From Verrucomicrobiaceae bacterium (GTDB lineage Bacteria; Verrucomicrobiota; Verrucomicrobiia; Verrucomicrobiales; Akkermansiaceae), in assembly GCA_027486655.1 (NCBI GenBank), contig JAIXOR010000021.1:62001-126000 (forward strand): DNA of 64,000 nucleotides. The letters are read 5' to 3'. Positions within the stretch are counted from its first letter, which is position 1. Each line of letters opens with the position of its first letter. The notes under the pieces are model-generated. The model saw only the letters and a list, made by a program, of their open reading frames with translations. It made no database searches and had not been told where the DNA came from. Made by a program: the position numbers and the translations under genes. Shown here piece by piece: positions 1 through 7,867 of the stretch.

Positions 1-94
1 CAGAATGACGATCGTGGACGAGGCGAACTCAGGCATCTCCCCCGCAGTCTGAACCAGCCGCCCGGCTTGGAAAGCCCGAATTCCCCACGGCGCC

Positions 95-1051
95 TCAACC
101 CGCCCCACGACCAAGCGCCGCCACGTGGGCGAGCGCCGCCGCGGCCAGCCCGGCCGGGTTGTAGCCCCCCTCGAGCATCGAGACGAGCCGCCCGCCGCAC
201 CACTTTTCCGCATGGCCGACACAGCGCCGCGTCATTTCCGCGAAATCCGCGTCCGTCCAACGCAAGCCGCCGATCGGGTCATGTTCGCGGGCATCGAATC
301 CCGCGGAAATCAGCAAAAATTCCGGCTGAAACGCGTCGATCGCCGGCGTGATCCATTCGTCCCAGGCCGCCAACGCCACCTCGCCCCCGGAATTCGCGGG
401 CAGCGGGAGATTCAGCGTGAACCCCTCCCCCGCCCCCCGGCCGCGCTCGGTGGCCGGGCCTGTGAAGGGGTAAATGTCCTTCTCATGCAGCGAAATGTAG
501 AGCACCTCGGGATCTTCGATGAAAATCTCCTCGGTCCCGTTCCCATGGTGCACATCCCAGTCCAGGATCGCCACTCGCGAAAGCCCGTGCCGCCTCAGGA
601 GATGCACCGCCGCCACCGCCACGTGGTTGAAGATGCAGAACCCCATGCCCCGCGTCGCCGTGGCGTGGTGCCCGGGGGGCCTCACCGCGCAAAACACCGA
701 GTCCAAGTCGCCCCGCATCACCGCATCCACCGCGGCCAACATGGCCCCGCATGCCTCCATGGCCACGTCGTAGCTTTCTTCGCAGATCGCCGTGTCCCCG
801 GTCCGCAGGCGCTCCGCGAAACTCTCGACGTCCTGATAGACCACATCGTGATACCAGGCCTCGTGCACCATCAGCACCTCGGCCACCCCCGCACGCCGGC
901 CGGGAATCCGGATCACCTCCTCCGGCAGCTCCTCCAGCGCCGCACGCAGCACCCGGTAGCGATTGGCCGATTCCGGGTGATGGGGGCCCGTGTCATGCTT
1001 TTCATAAATGGCGTCATAGTGGACGCCCACTTTCCGGGTTGCTGCCGTCAT
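95..1051 (-). CDS. histone deacetylase family (acetoin utilization/acetylpolyamine amidohydrolase-like) protein
   Basis: A 318-aa Zn-dependent deacetylase of the arginase/HDAC fold, predicted to hydrolyse acetyl-lysine, acetylpolyamine or similar amides in the cytoplasm. The family signatures are complete: RPPGHHA near residue 124, the metal-binding DWDVHHGNGT near 163, SAGFDAREHDPIGG with the third metal Asp near 250, and LEGGY near the C-terminus. There is no signal peptide. The start overlaps the stop of the upstream CoA-transferase/GNAT gene by 4 bp, so the two are translationally coupled. A deacetylase next to an acetyltransferase domain suggests an acetylation/deacetylation or acetyl-CoA-related pair, but the substrate cannot be read from sequence. 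Confidence 0.9.
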   Translation of the reverse strand: MTAATRKVGVHYDAIYEKHDTGPHHPESANRYRVLRAALEELPEEVIRIPGRRAGVAEVLMVHEAWYHDVVYQDVESFAERLRTGDTAICEESYDVAMEACGAMLAAVDAVMRGDLDSVFCAVRPPGHHATATRGMGFCIFNHVAVAAVHLLRRHGLSRVAILDWDVHHGNGTEEIFIEDPEVLYISLHEKDIYPFTGPATERGRGAGEGFTLNLPLPANSGGEVALAAWDEWITPAIDAFQPEFLLISAGFDAREHDPIGGLRWTDADFAEMTRRCVGHAEKWCGGRLVSMLEGGYNPAGLAAAALAHVAALGRGAG

Positions 1052-2934
1052 CGATCGATCCGTTGGATGTTTTTCCGGGTGAGAAAGGCCCCACGCGAGC
1101 GCAGGATGCGGTCCACCGGGATTTCAAACCCGCGATCGCCATCGCCACCAGCCTTCGATTCGAGGCCACCCGCGGCAAGAAACAATCCCGCCATCGCCCG
1201 GTTCTCCGGCAGCACGCTGGCCCAGAACCGTCGCACCTTGCGCCGCTTGGCCACAGCCGCCAGCTCGCCCAGCAGGAAGCCCGCCATGCCGAGGTGACGT
1301 TTCTCCTCATGCACGACAAACGCCACCTCCGCCCTGGCCCCGCCCTCTTCGAGGTAATACCGGCCGATCGCCCGCAGTTCCTGCCTGCCCTTGGCCTCCT
1401 CGAACAATCCGAGCGCCACATCCCTCCCCTGGTCCACCGCCGCCAGCTTGTAGGCGGACTCGCCACTCATCCGCTCCCGGTGGTATCCATAGCGCAGCCG
1501 CACCGTCTCCTCATCGTGGGAGTAGAAAAACTCCTGCAATCCCCGCATGTCACTCGGATGCAGCGGCCGCAGCAGATACCGCTCTTTCTGAAATCCCACC
1601 CACACGCTCTCCACCCCGTCGTCCGACACCCCGGTCTCGGTGGGCGGCATCGTGAAAAACCTCGGCAACCACCCACGCGTGCGCGCCCCGGCCAGCAGCG
1701 ACTCCCGGTGATCCGGGTGGGCGATCTCCACCAGCCGCGCCACCCGCTCCCGGATGCTGCGCCCGTGCAGACTCGCCACGCCGAATTCCGTCACCACGTA
1801 ATGCACATCCCCCCGCCCCGTACACACTCCGCTGCCACTCTCCAATCCCGCCACGATCCTCGATCGGCCATCCTCGTCCGAGGTCGAGGTCAGCGCGATG
1901 ATCGGCCGACCGCCCCGGCTCTTGCCAGCCCCGCGGATGAAGTCCTGCAAGGCCCCGATCCCGCCGTAAAACCGGTGCCCGCTTGAGTCCCTCACGACCT
2001 GTCCGGTCAGGTCGATTTCCCGGGCCCCGTTCACCGCCACCATCCGGTCGTTGCGCGCGATCCGCCAGGGATCGTTCACCCAATCGCTCGGGTGCAACTC
2101 GATCTCCGTATTCCCATCCACAAACTGATAGAGCCGCCGGCTTCCCAACACATGGCTCGCCACGATCCGTCCCGGCCGGTAGCTTTTCATCGAAGAATCC
2201 ACCACCCCGCGCTTCACCAGATCCATCAGCGCATCGTTGAACAATCCGCTGTGAATGCCCAAGTGACGGTGCTTGCGCAGCGCGCGCGCCACCGCCTCCG
2301 GCGTGTTGCCCAGCCCGAGCTGGAGCGTCGATCCATCATCGATCAACTGCGCCGCATAACGCCCGATCCGCTCGTGGCGGGCGTCCATCACCGCCTTCTC
2401 CATCTCCGGCAGCGCGGCGGCATGCTCGATGAAGTAATCCACCTCCTTTACCCGGATCCGCGAGTCACCGCAGGTCCGCGGCATCTTCGGGTTGATCTGC
2501 GCCACCACCACCCGCGCCGCCTTCGCGGCCGATTTCACCACGTCCACACTCACGCCAAAGGAACACCACCCCTCCGCATCTGGCGGACTCACCTGCACCA
2601 ACGCCACATCGAGTGGCAGCGGGCCGTTTTCAAACAAGGAAGCCACCTCGGACATCGCACAGGGCGTGTAGTCCGCCTGCCCCCGCTCCACCGCCTCCCG
2701 GATGCTTGGCGTGAGGAAAAACGAATTGGTCCGCAGCACCTCGGAGAACTTCGGATCGATCCAAGGCGTGCCCCCCAGCCCGTGGATGTGCACCAACTCG
2801 ACGTCCATGAAACCCGGAGCCGCCTCCAGCATCGAATCCACCAGCGCAAAGGGCACCGAAGCTCCGCCCCCGATGAACACCCGGCTGCCCGGCCGCACCA
2901 GCCGCGGCCAATCCTCCGCTTTCAGGGGTTTCAT
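1048..2934 (-). CDS. acetyl-CoA hydrolase/transferase fused to a C-terminal GNAT acetyltransferase
   Basis: A 628-aa two-part protein. Residues about 1-440 form the two-lobed acetyl-CoA hydrolase/4-hydroxybutyrate CoA-transferase fold: an N-terminal lobe with FIGGGASVPFAL, a C-terminal lobe with LQLGLGNTPEA, and an NDPWRIARNDRMVAVNGARE..DLTGQV segment typical of the family. Residues about 480-610 form a GNAT domain (YLLRPLHPSDMRGLQEF, then a V-x-x-x-x-R-x-x-G/A-type acetyl-CoA loop around HEEKRHLGMAGFLL). Such fusions are known and are often annotated as CoA-transferase/GNAT. It lies directly upstream of, and overlaps, the HDAC-family gene. The exact acyl-CoA substrate is unknown. Confidence 0.85.
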   Translation of the reverse strand: MKPLKAEDWPRLVRPGSRVFIGGGASVPFALVDSMLEAAPGFMDVELVHIHGLGGTPWIDPKFSEVLRTNSFFLTPSIREAVERGQADYTPCAMSEVASLFENGPLPLDVALVQVSPPDAEGWCSFGVSVDVVKSAAKAARVVVAQINPKMPRTCGDSRIRVKEVDYFIEHAAALPEMEKAVMDARHERIGRYAAQLIDDGSTLQLGLGNTPEAVARALRKHRHLGIHSGLFNDALMDLVKRGVVDSSMKSYRPGRIVASHVLGSRRLYQFVDGNTEIELHPSDWVNDPWRIARNDRMVAVNGAREIDLTGQVVRDSSGHRFYGGIGALQDFIRGAGKSRGGRPIIALTSTSDEDGRSRIVAGLESGSGVCTGRGDVHYVVTEFGVASLHGRSIRERVARLVEIAHPDHRESLLAGARTRGWLPRFFTMPPTETGVSDDGVESVWVGFQKERYLLRPLHPSDMRGLQEFFYSHDEETVRLRYGYHRERMSGESAYKLAAVDQGRDVALGLFEEAKGRQELRAIGRYYLEEGGARAEVAFVVHEEKRHLGMAGFLLGELAAVAKRRKVRRFWASVLPENRAMAGLFLAAGGLESKAGGDGDRGFEIPVDRILRSRGAFLTRKNIQRIDR

Positions 2935-2991
2935 GCCACGAAGCTATCAGAATGCACCGCCCGGCCAATGGAAAACACCGGCTTTCACCGC

Positions 2992-4611
2992 TTACTCCGG
3001 CAGATCCGGATACTCGGGTGCCGCACCGGCATCCGTCACCTCCAACGTCTTCTCAAAAGGATCCCAGCTGGCGATGCCACGCTGCTTCAACCACGCGATC
3101 TGCGGCCTCAGCCGCTGCTCGAAGTCCGCGAAATCCTTCCTCGCCGCCGGCGTCCACGCCGCCTCCGCCAGGGCCACCAAGCGCGGCCAGGTCATGAAGT
3201 CCCGCCTCGCCTGCGTCACCGTCGTTTCCGTCCACAAACAGGCCTGGAGCCCCAGCACGCCCTTTTCCTGCTCCGCCGTAAGACCCAGCGAGGCCGGGAA
3301 CTGATAGACATCGGCCAGCGGATTGATCCCACCCCAGACCCGTCCCACCTTGTGGCCGGGATCCTGCAGGAAATCGAAGTAACAAGGCCGCCGCGGCGTG
3401 AGGATCACCGGATAGCCCGCCGCCAGCGCCTCCTTCAAGACCTGCGGTTTGTCATGGTGCCACCACCAGATCAGCGTCTTGTCCGTCGCAAGACCGCGCG
3501 CCGCGATCTCGTCCCAGCCCCCGGTCTTGAAGCCCAGCCGATCGATCGTTCCCGCCATCCGCCGGTTGAACCAGGCCTCCACCCCGGCAAGATCCTTGAG
3601 CTTTTCACGCTCCATCAACGCCTTCACCTCCGGCAGTTGCGGCCATTTCTTCCAGCCGAAATGCACCTCGTCCCCCCCGAAGTGGATCACCCCGGCCTCC
3701 GGAAACAAGTCCGCCACCTCCGCCAGAATGTCGTCCAGAAACTTCAAAGTCTCCTCCCTCGCCGGATTGAAGGTGAAACGCGGCCACTTCCGTGGATCCC
3801 CCTTCTGCTCGTAACCGCCGCCATCGTGCTCCGGATACGCCGCCACCGCCGCATCCGCGTGACCCGGCATGTCGATCTCCGGAACCACCACCACCGCCCG
3901 CTCCTTCGCATAAGCCACGATCTCCCGGATCTGCTTCTGCGTGTAATACGCCGCCGGTGCCTCCGCCCGCCGATCCGTCTCCGTGCCGCGCCCACCCACC
4001 TTCGCCAGCTTCGGATACTTCAAAATCTCGATTCTCCACCCCGCCGAATCGGTGAGATGCCAATGCAGGCGGTTCAGCTTGTAGCGCGCCATCGCATCGA
4101 TCAACCGCTTCACCCCGTCCACCCCCGTGAAATGACGGGACTCATCCAGCATGAATCCGCGCCAGCCAAACCGCGGTGTGTCCACGATCTCCCGACACGC
4201 GATCTTCAAGGGTCCGCCATCCGTTTTCGGCGCGGCTTCGATCAACTGCACCAGGGTCATCAACCCGTGAACCCGTCCCTCCGGCGTGGCCGCATGCACG
4301 TTCGCCACCTCCGGCGTGATCCTCAAGACATACCCACCTTCCCCCGGCACCGCATGCCCCGGCGGCAGCGAATCCAAACTCAAAAACTGAATCACAGCCC
4401 CCGCATCCGCCGGCGCCATCTTCACCCCGGCCCCTGCCCGATTCAGCGTCTCCAAGAAAAACGGCCCGCCATCCACCGGCACCGCCGCAAAACTCCCGGG
4501 CCGCAGCTCAAGCACTCCCTCCAAAGCCCGCTCCTCCGACGGCAAGGGCACCACCTGCGCCCAAGCGCCACAAATTCCCAACCAAGTCCAGAATGCCAAC
4601 CAACGATTCAT
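2992..4611 (-). CDS. secreted beta-N-acetylhexosaminidase, glycoside hydrolase family 20
   Basis: A 539-aa enzyme that removes terminal N-acetylhexosamine residues from glycans. A signal peptide is visible at the chosen start (MNRWLAFWTWLGICGAWA followed by Q), which points to periplasmic or extracellular action. A GH20b-type N-terminal domain precedes the (beta/alpha)8 barrel. HWHLTDSAGWR and the catalytic Asp-Glu pair in HFGGDEVHFG are present. A longer reading frame upstream runs through the tRNA-Ser gene and is not coding, so the ATG at 4611 is preferred. It is the last chromosomal gene before the tRNA and the accessory region. Confidence 0.9.
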   Translation of the reverse strand: MNRWLAFWTWLGICGAWAQVVPLPSEERALEGVLELRPGSFAAVPVDGGPFFLETLNRAGAGVKMAPADAGAVIQFLSLDSLPPGHAVPGEGGYVLRITPEVANVHAATPEGRVHGLMTLVQLIEAAPKTDGGPLKIACREIVDTPRFGWRGFMLDESRHFTGVDGVKRLIDAMARYKLNRLHWHLTDSAGWRIEILKYPKLAKVGGRGTETDRRAEAPAAYYTQKQIREIVAYAKERAVVVVPEIDMPGHADAAVAAYPEHDGGGYEQKGDPRKWPRFTFNPAREETLKFLDDILAEVADLFPEAGVIHFGGDEVHFGWKKWPQLPEVKALMEREKLKDLAGVEAWFNRRMAGTIDRLGFKTGGWDEIAARGLATDKTLIWWWHHDKPQVLKEALAAGYPVILTPRRPCYFDFLQDPGHKVGRVWGGINPLADVYQFPASLGLTAEQEKGVLGLQACLWTETTVTQARRDFMTWPRLVALAEAAWTPAARKDFADFEQRLRPQIAWLKQRGIASWDPFEKTLEVTDAGAAPEYPDLPE

Positions 4612-4733
4612 CCCACCCACCCTGCGAAACCCCATCCCACGCAGCAAGACGCTTCCGTTTCCACCGCCAAAAAATCCTTCGCAAAAAAGGGATTGCCAAG
4701 CCCCCATCCGCTTTCTAGCGTCCCGCCCTCCAA

Positions 4734-4823
4734 GGGCAGGTGTCAGAGTGGTCGAATGAGCACGCTTGGAAAGCGTGTGTGGCAGAAATGTCACCGAGGG
4801 TTCGAATCCCTCCCTGTCCGCCA
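4734..4823 (+). tRNA. tRNA-Ser (anticodon GGA)
   Basis: A class II tRNA of 90 nt with encoded CCA. The acceptor stem is GGGCAGG (4734-4740) with CCTGTCC; the anticodon stem is CACGC/GCGTG with loop TTGGAAA, placing GGA at 4768-4770. A long variable arm follows, then the T arm GAGGG-TTCGAAT-CCCTC. The discriminator is G and CCA ends at 4823. It lies exactly where the chromosomal block ends and the BREX/prophage DNA begins, so it is a plausible integration site. Confidence 0.97.
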
Positions 4824-5156
4824 TCTTCTTGACTCTGAGTAGGTTGCGCGTTTTTCTTTGATTTCATGGGCGTTATTGCGTTCGTGTTTTTCCCCGTCCT
4901 AGCACTGTTTCGCGCCATTTGCGGGCCGTTTGTGTGGAATCCGTGTGGAATTTCGAGAAATTCTGTCGCGGATATTTGTCTGGTTTTGAATCCCGACAGA
5001 ATCGGGCCATTGCCCAGAATCCGGGAGCTGGCGTGGCTGTTGAGGTTCTCGTCCATCCGTCATACCTCTGCCAGATCGGTGCCGCCGATCAAGGGCGTTT
5101 CGGCCGGAGATCTCAGCCATTTGCTGTTTAGTTGGTTTCGATACTTGCTCTCGAAT
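4824..5156. other. non-coding stretch between tRNA-Ser and brxA with an inverted and a direct repeat
   Basis: No convincing gene is seen. The stretch carries a 9-bp inverted repeat, ATTCTGTCG at 4960-4968 and CGACAGAAT at 4994-5002, separated by 25 bp. It also has a tandem GTGTGGAAT at 4932-4940 and 4943-4951. Repeats of this kind next to a tRNA 3' end are what arm-type integrase sites look like, but no integrase is present on this side and this is only a suggestion. Translations on either strand look non-coding. Confidence 0.45.
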
Positions 5157-5888
5157 TCATTTCACCCTCTTCAACCGGTAGCCACCGTAGTCGCTTTTCG
5201 TCAAAGAGAGCCTGCTGGATTGGGCGATCATCAAGATCGGGTTTTCCGCGAGTTTGGCAGGGAATAGGCATGGTGACCCGAGCGTCGATTCAGCGAGAGC
5301 GTCTTCCTCGCTGGATGCGATGAGAACTGCTTCGGCAAGGTGTGAAATCATTCCCGGTGAAATCACATTGATCGGCTGCGGTTGCGAATAAATCCCCGTG
5401 CGGGCCCCCTTGGCGATCAGCCCCCAGTCCATGAGCGTCCTGACGACGCGTGTGACCGCGAAACTGACCGTGTCTCTTTGCCCCAGCTCTTCTCGACAAC
5501 GTCTTTTGAGTTGATCCATGGAACACTGATCCTGAAGGCGAAGTAAACGCCCCGCGTGCCCCGCCACGACGGCGAAGAAAGGATAGGTCGCAAGAAGCAT
5601 CGCATAGTGAACCAGAACACGTTCGTTCCCTGTGGCGTCCTTTAAGATCGACAACGCATTGTTCCGAAAATCACCAAGCTCGCGGCGCGGAATCACCCAA
5701 GTGGTCATCAAAATTGCCAGCCGCTTGTAACGACTGCTCTTTTTGGATGTGGTATTTACTGCGATCGTTTGGCCCAGCAGTTGGTCAAGGCATTCCCGGA
5801 TCTCGTTCGTAGTGTGACCTTCCGCCACGAGACGTGCCGCGGCTTCCATCCATGAGAGTTCAATGGGCTGACTAAATCCAATTTGCAT
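5157..5888 (-). CDS. brxA: BREX system protein BrxA (DUF1819-like)
   Basis: A 243-aa protein at the end of the BREX operon, immediately after and overlapping pglZ. In type 3 BREX the gene order ends with pglZ-brxA, and this protein has the expected size for BrxA, a small DNA-binding-fold protein needed for phage exclusion. The N-terminus (ELSWMEAAARLVAEGHTTNEIRECLDQLL) and the later helical SRYKRLAILMTTWV/LVHYAMLLATYPFFAVVAGH segments fit the DUF1819 family by eye. The assignment rests mainly on position and size, and the sequence motifs are soft. Transcription is with the whole operon from the brxF side. Confidence 0.75.
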   Translation of the reverse strand: MQIGFSQPIELSWMEAAARLVAEGHTTNEIRECLDQLLGQTIAVNTTSKKSSRYKRLAILMTTWVIPRRELGDFRNNALSILKDATGNERVLVHYAMLLATYPFFAVVAGHAGRLLRLQDQCSMDQLKRRCREELGQRDTVSFAVTRVVRTLMDWGLIAKGARTGIYSQPQPINVISPGMISHLAEAVLIASSEEDALAESTLGSPCLFPAKLAENPILMIAQSSRLSLTKSDYGGYRLKRVK

Positions 5889-7867
5889 TACTTGAGACTG
5901 AGTTGACTTGTGATTTCAACGAACGGGACCAGCACTTCCTCTACCGAAATGCCGCCGTGACAAATCCGCGAAGCTCCCCTGTCGAAAAATGCTTCATTCG
6001 GCGGGGCAAAAAGCGGGAGCATTTTCGGAGGCAAGCCAGCCGGTGTCCACGGGAGCGATCCTGGGACCGTGGCGGTGGAATTGGTGCGCAACGTTTCATC
6101 CGGGTAAATTCTCACTCGTTCTCCCCTTACCTCAGCCAAGACTCCTTCGTTGGGGCTACCGATGCCTTTGGCTGGCGTGTTTCCATGGTCCGAGGTGACA
6201 GCCACATGGAATCCTGCTTCCAGCAATATTCTAACCAATGTAGTCAGTGTTCCTTTCTCCTGCCAGATACGGACGGATGAATGAAGTTGATTGGGCCCGA
6301 GGACGATTCCGTGAACGACCTCGTCCACTGCGGTCAATACGATTCCCAAGGCCTCGGTGCTGCTCAGCGAAGGCAGCAGGGTCTGCCAGTCTGCGTCTTC
6401 TGCTTTGGAGGTGATCTTGACGTAACTGGACTTATGCTCTGGAACGCCATGATCGCTCCAAAATGCCTTCCAATGGTCCGGCTCTTTACTTGTCGTCTCG
6501 ATGGAGGGGCCGAAGAAGAAAGGAATCTTTCCGGCAAAGATGGCTTGCCGCGAAATCGGAGTCAGTGTCGGAATCCAGGCAAACGCGGACCTTTCGGCAA
6601 AGCTCCAAGTTGGATTGCTGTTCGATATGCCTTTCCGTAGATAATCCCATTGTTCAAGCGAAAGGCCATCGACCACGATCAGCGCCACGGGTTGCTTCTG
6701 TTCCTCTCGGATTCGAGCCAAATACCTTGGGATGTGATGCACCATCACCGGCGGGTAAGGTGATTGCGAGGCCAGCGTCGAATAACGTTCTTGAAGCCAG
6801 TCGGTGAAACGAGCGTCGACGGTTGCCTTGATTGCATCCAAATTCCCGGTTCGTGGAATTCCCAGTCGCTCCGCTTCGATGGACAAGGCGTTGAACTCGG
6901 ACCAGCGAAAGGCAAAGCTTTGCCAAATGCTGGATGCCGCGTTTGGAGAGGGAAGCTCGCTGCTCAATAATTCCGCTATTTTTGTTAGCCTGCGGTTGAG
7001 AGTCGCCACGGGATCACTCTCCAAGCCTAGCTGCATCCACGCAGGGGAAGGCAGTCCATCGATGTCATGTTGAACTGGCGTCAAGAGACCTTCAGCGAAG
7101 TAGTTATCCAGATAAACGCGCACATCCTCGTGATCGAATGGCAGATTCAAGTCTCCGGGCGTAAAATCACGCACGACACTCGAAATGTGGTTCTTCACGA
7201 ACTTCGGCCATTGCTCTTGGAGGAACTGCAGGAATGCGACTCTTTGTCCAACAATCTTGCCGAGCGGCCACCCCTGAAATGCGTTATTCGGGCGGAGAAT
7301 CTCCACCACGCGCTCTGCGAAAGCGGGCGGCAGATCTCTCTGCAAGTAATGGTGCCTCAGCATGGCCCGTAACAAATCCTTGGCGGTCCAAGTGTGCTTG
7401 GGGAGGCAGTCAAAGACGTGATCGAGGATGAAATCCATCGTCCCCCGGTCGCCCAGCACGTTCCCGCCATGGGAGATCTGAGCTTGATAGAGCTGATCCC
7501 ATTCCGCCGGTTTCAGCAGTTGTACGATGGGGTAGCTGAGGTTAGGGAAAATCTGTGGGAGACGAAAATCAAGTGTTCGCCCTACCTTGAGAAGATCGAA
7601 TGGCAGATGCCGAAGTGAATCCGATTCCGCCCGCAGGGCCACCACGAGTTCCGTGCTCTGTCCGGCATCCCATAGGCTTCTGTATTTGGATTCATAAGCA
7701 TAACGGAAAGCGATGGGATCATCGAAGGTAATGAGTTCAAAACCTCGCTGCCTGATGCCGGTTTGGATGCTTTCCTCAATCAGAAGGCCATCCGGGTCGG
7801 CGACCAGCGTCAGCCGCGAAAGCTCCGGCGTGAACTCCTTCAAAATGTGATCGCGCCAATCAGCCAT
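5888..7867 (-). CDS. pglZ: BREX alkaline-phosphatase-superfamily protein PglZ
   Basis: A 659-aa core BREX protein. The PglZ domain lies in the C-terminal half: the metal-binding VVDGLS at residues 398-403 and a second metal site at SDHGN (559-563) are typical of the alkaline phosphatase/nucleotide pyrophosphatase fold. The N-terminal half is the helical extension seen in BREX PglZ proteins. PglZ binds BrxB/PglX-type partners and is required for both methylation and phage exclusion in characterised BREX systems. The start overlaps the helicase stop by 8 bp, and its stop overlaps the brxA start, indicating strict translational coupling. Confidence 0.92.
   Translation of the reverse strand: MADWRDHILKEFTPELSRLTLVADPDGLLIEESIQTGIRQRGFELITFDDPIAFRYAYESKYRSLWDAGQSTELVVALRAESDSLRHLPFDLLKVGRTLDFRLPQIFPNLSYPIVQLLKPAEWDQLYQAQISHGGNVLGDRGTMDFILDHVFDCLPKHTWTAKDLLRAMLRHHYLQRDLPPAFAERVVEILRPNNAFQGWPLGKIVGQRVAFLQFLQEQWPKFVKNHISSVVRDFTPGDLNLPFDHEDVRVYLDNYFAEGLLTPVQHDIDGLPSPAWMQLGLESDPVATLNRRLTKIAELLSSELPSPNAASSIWQSFAFRWSEFNALSIEAERLGIPRTGNLDAIKATVDARFTDWLQERYSTLASQSPYPPVMVHHIPRYLARIREEQKQPVALIVVDGLSLEQWDYLRKGISNSNPTWSFAERSAFAWIPTLTPISRQAIFAGKIPFFFGPSIETTSKEPDHWKAFWSDHGVPEHKSSYVKITSKAEDADWQTLLPSLSSTEALGIVLTAVDEVVHGIVLGPNQLHSSVRIWQEKGTLTTLVRILLEAGFHVAVTSDHGNTPAKGIGSPNEGVLAEVRGERVRIYPDETLRTNSTATVPGSLPWTPAGLPPKMLPLFAPPNEAFFDRGASRICHGGISVEEVLVPFVEITSQLSLK

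Noticed and set aside
1-36. A possible leftward gene start (ATG at 36, MPEFASSTIVIL)
   Set aside because: Only 12 codons are visible before the window edge; too little to support.
4612-4824. Upstream extension of the GH20 reading frame and a minus-strand frame across 4715-5056
   Set aside because: They run through the tRNA-Ser gene in antisense, and the real GH20 start has a clear signal peptide at 4611.
2092-4842. A 916-codon open frame on the plus strand
   Set aside because: Antisense to the CoA-transferase and GH20 genes; Arg/His/Pro-rich composition is a product of GC-rich codon use, with no domain.
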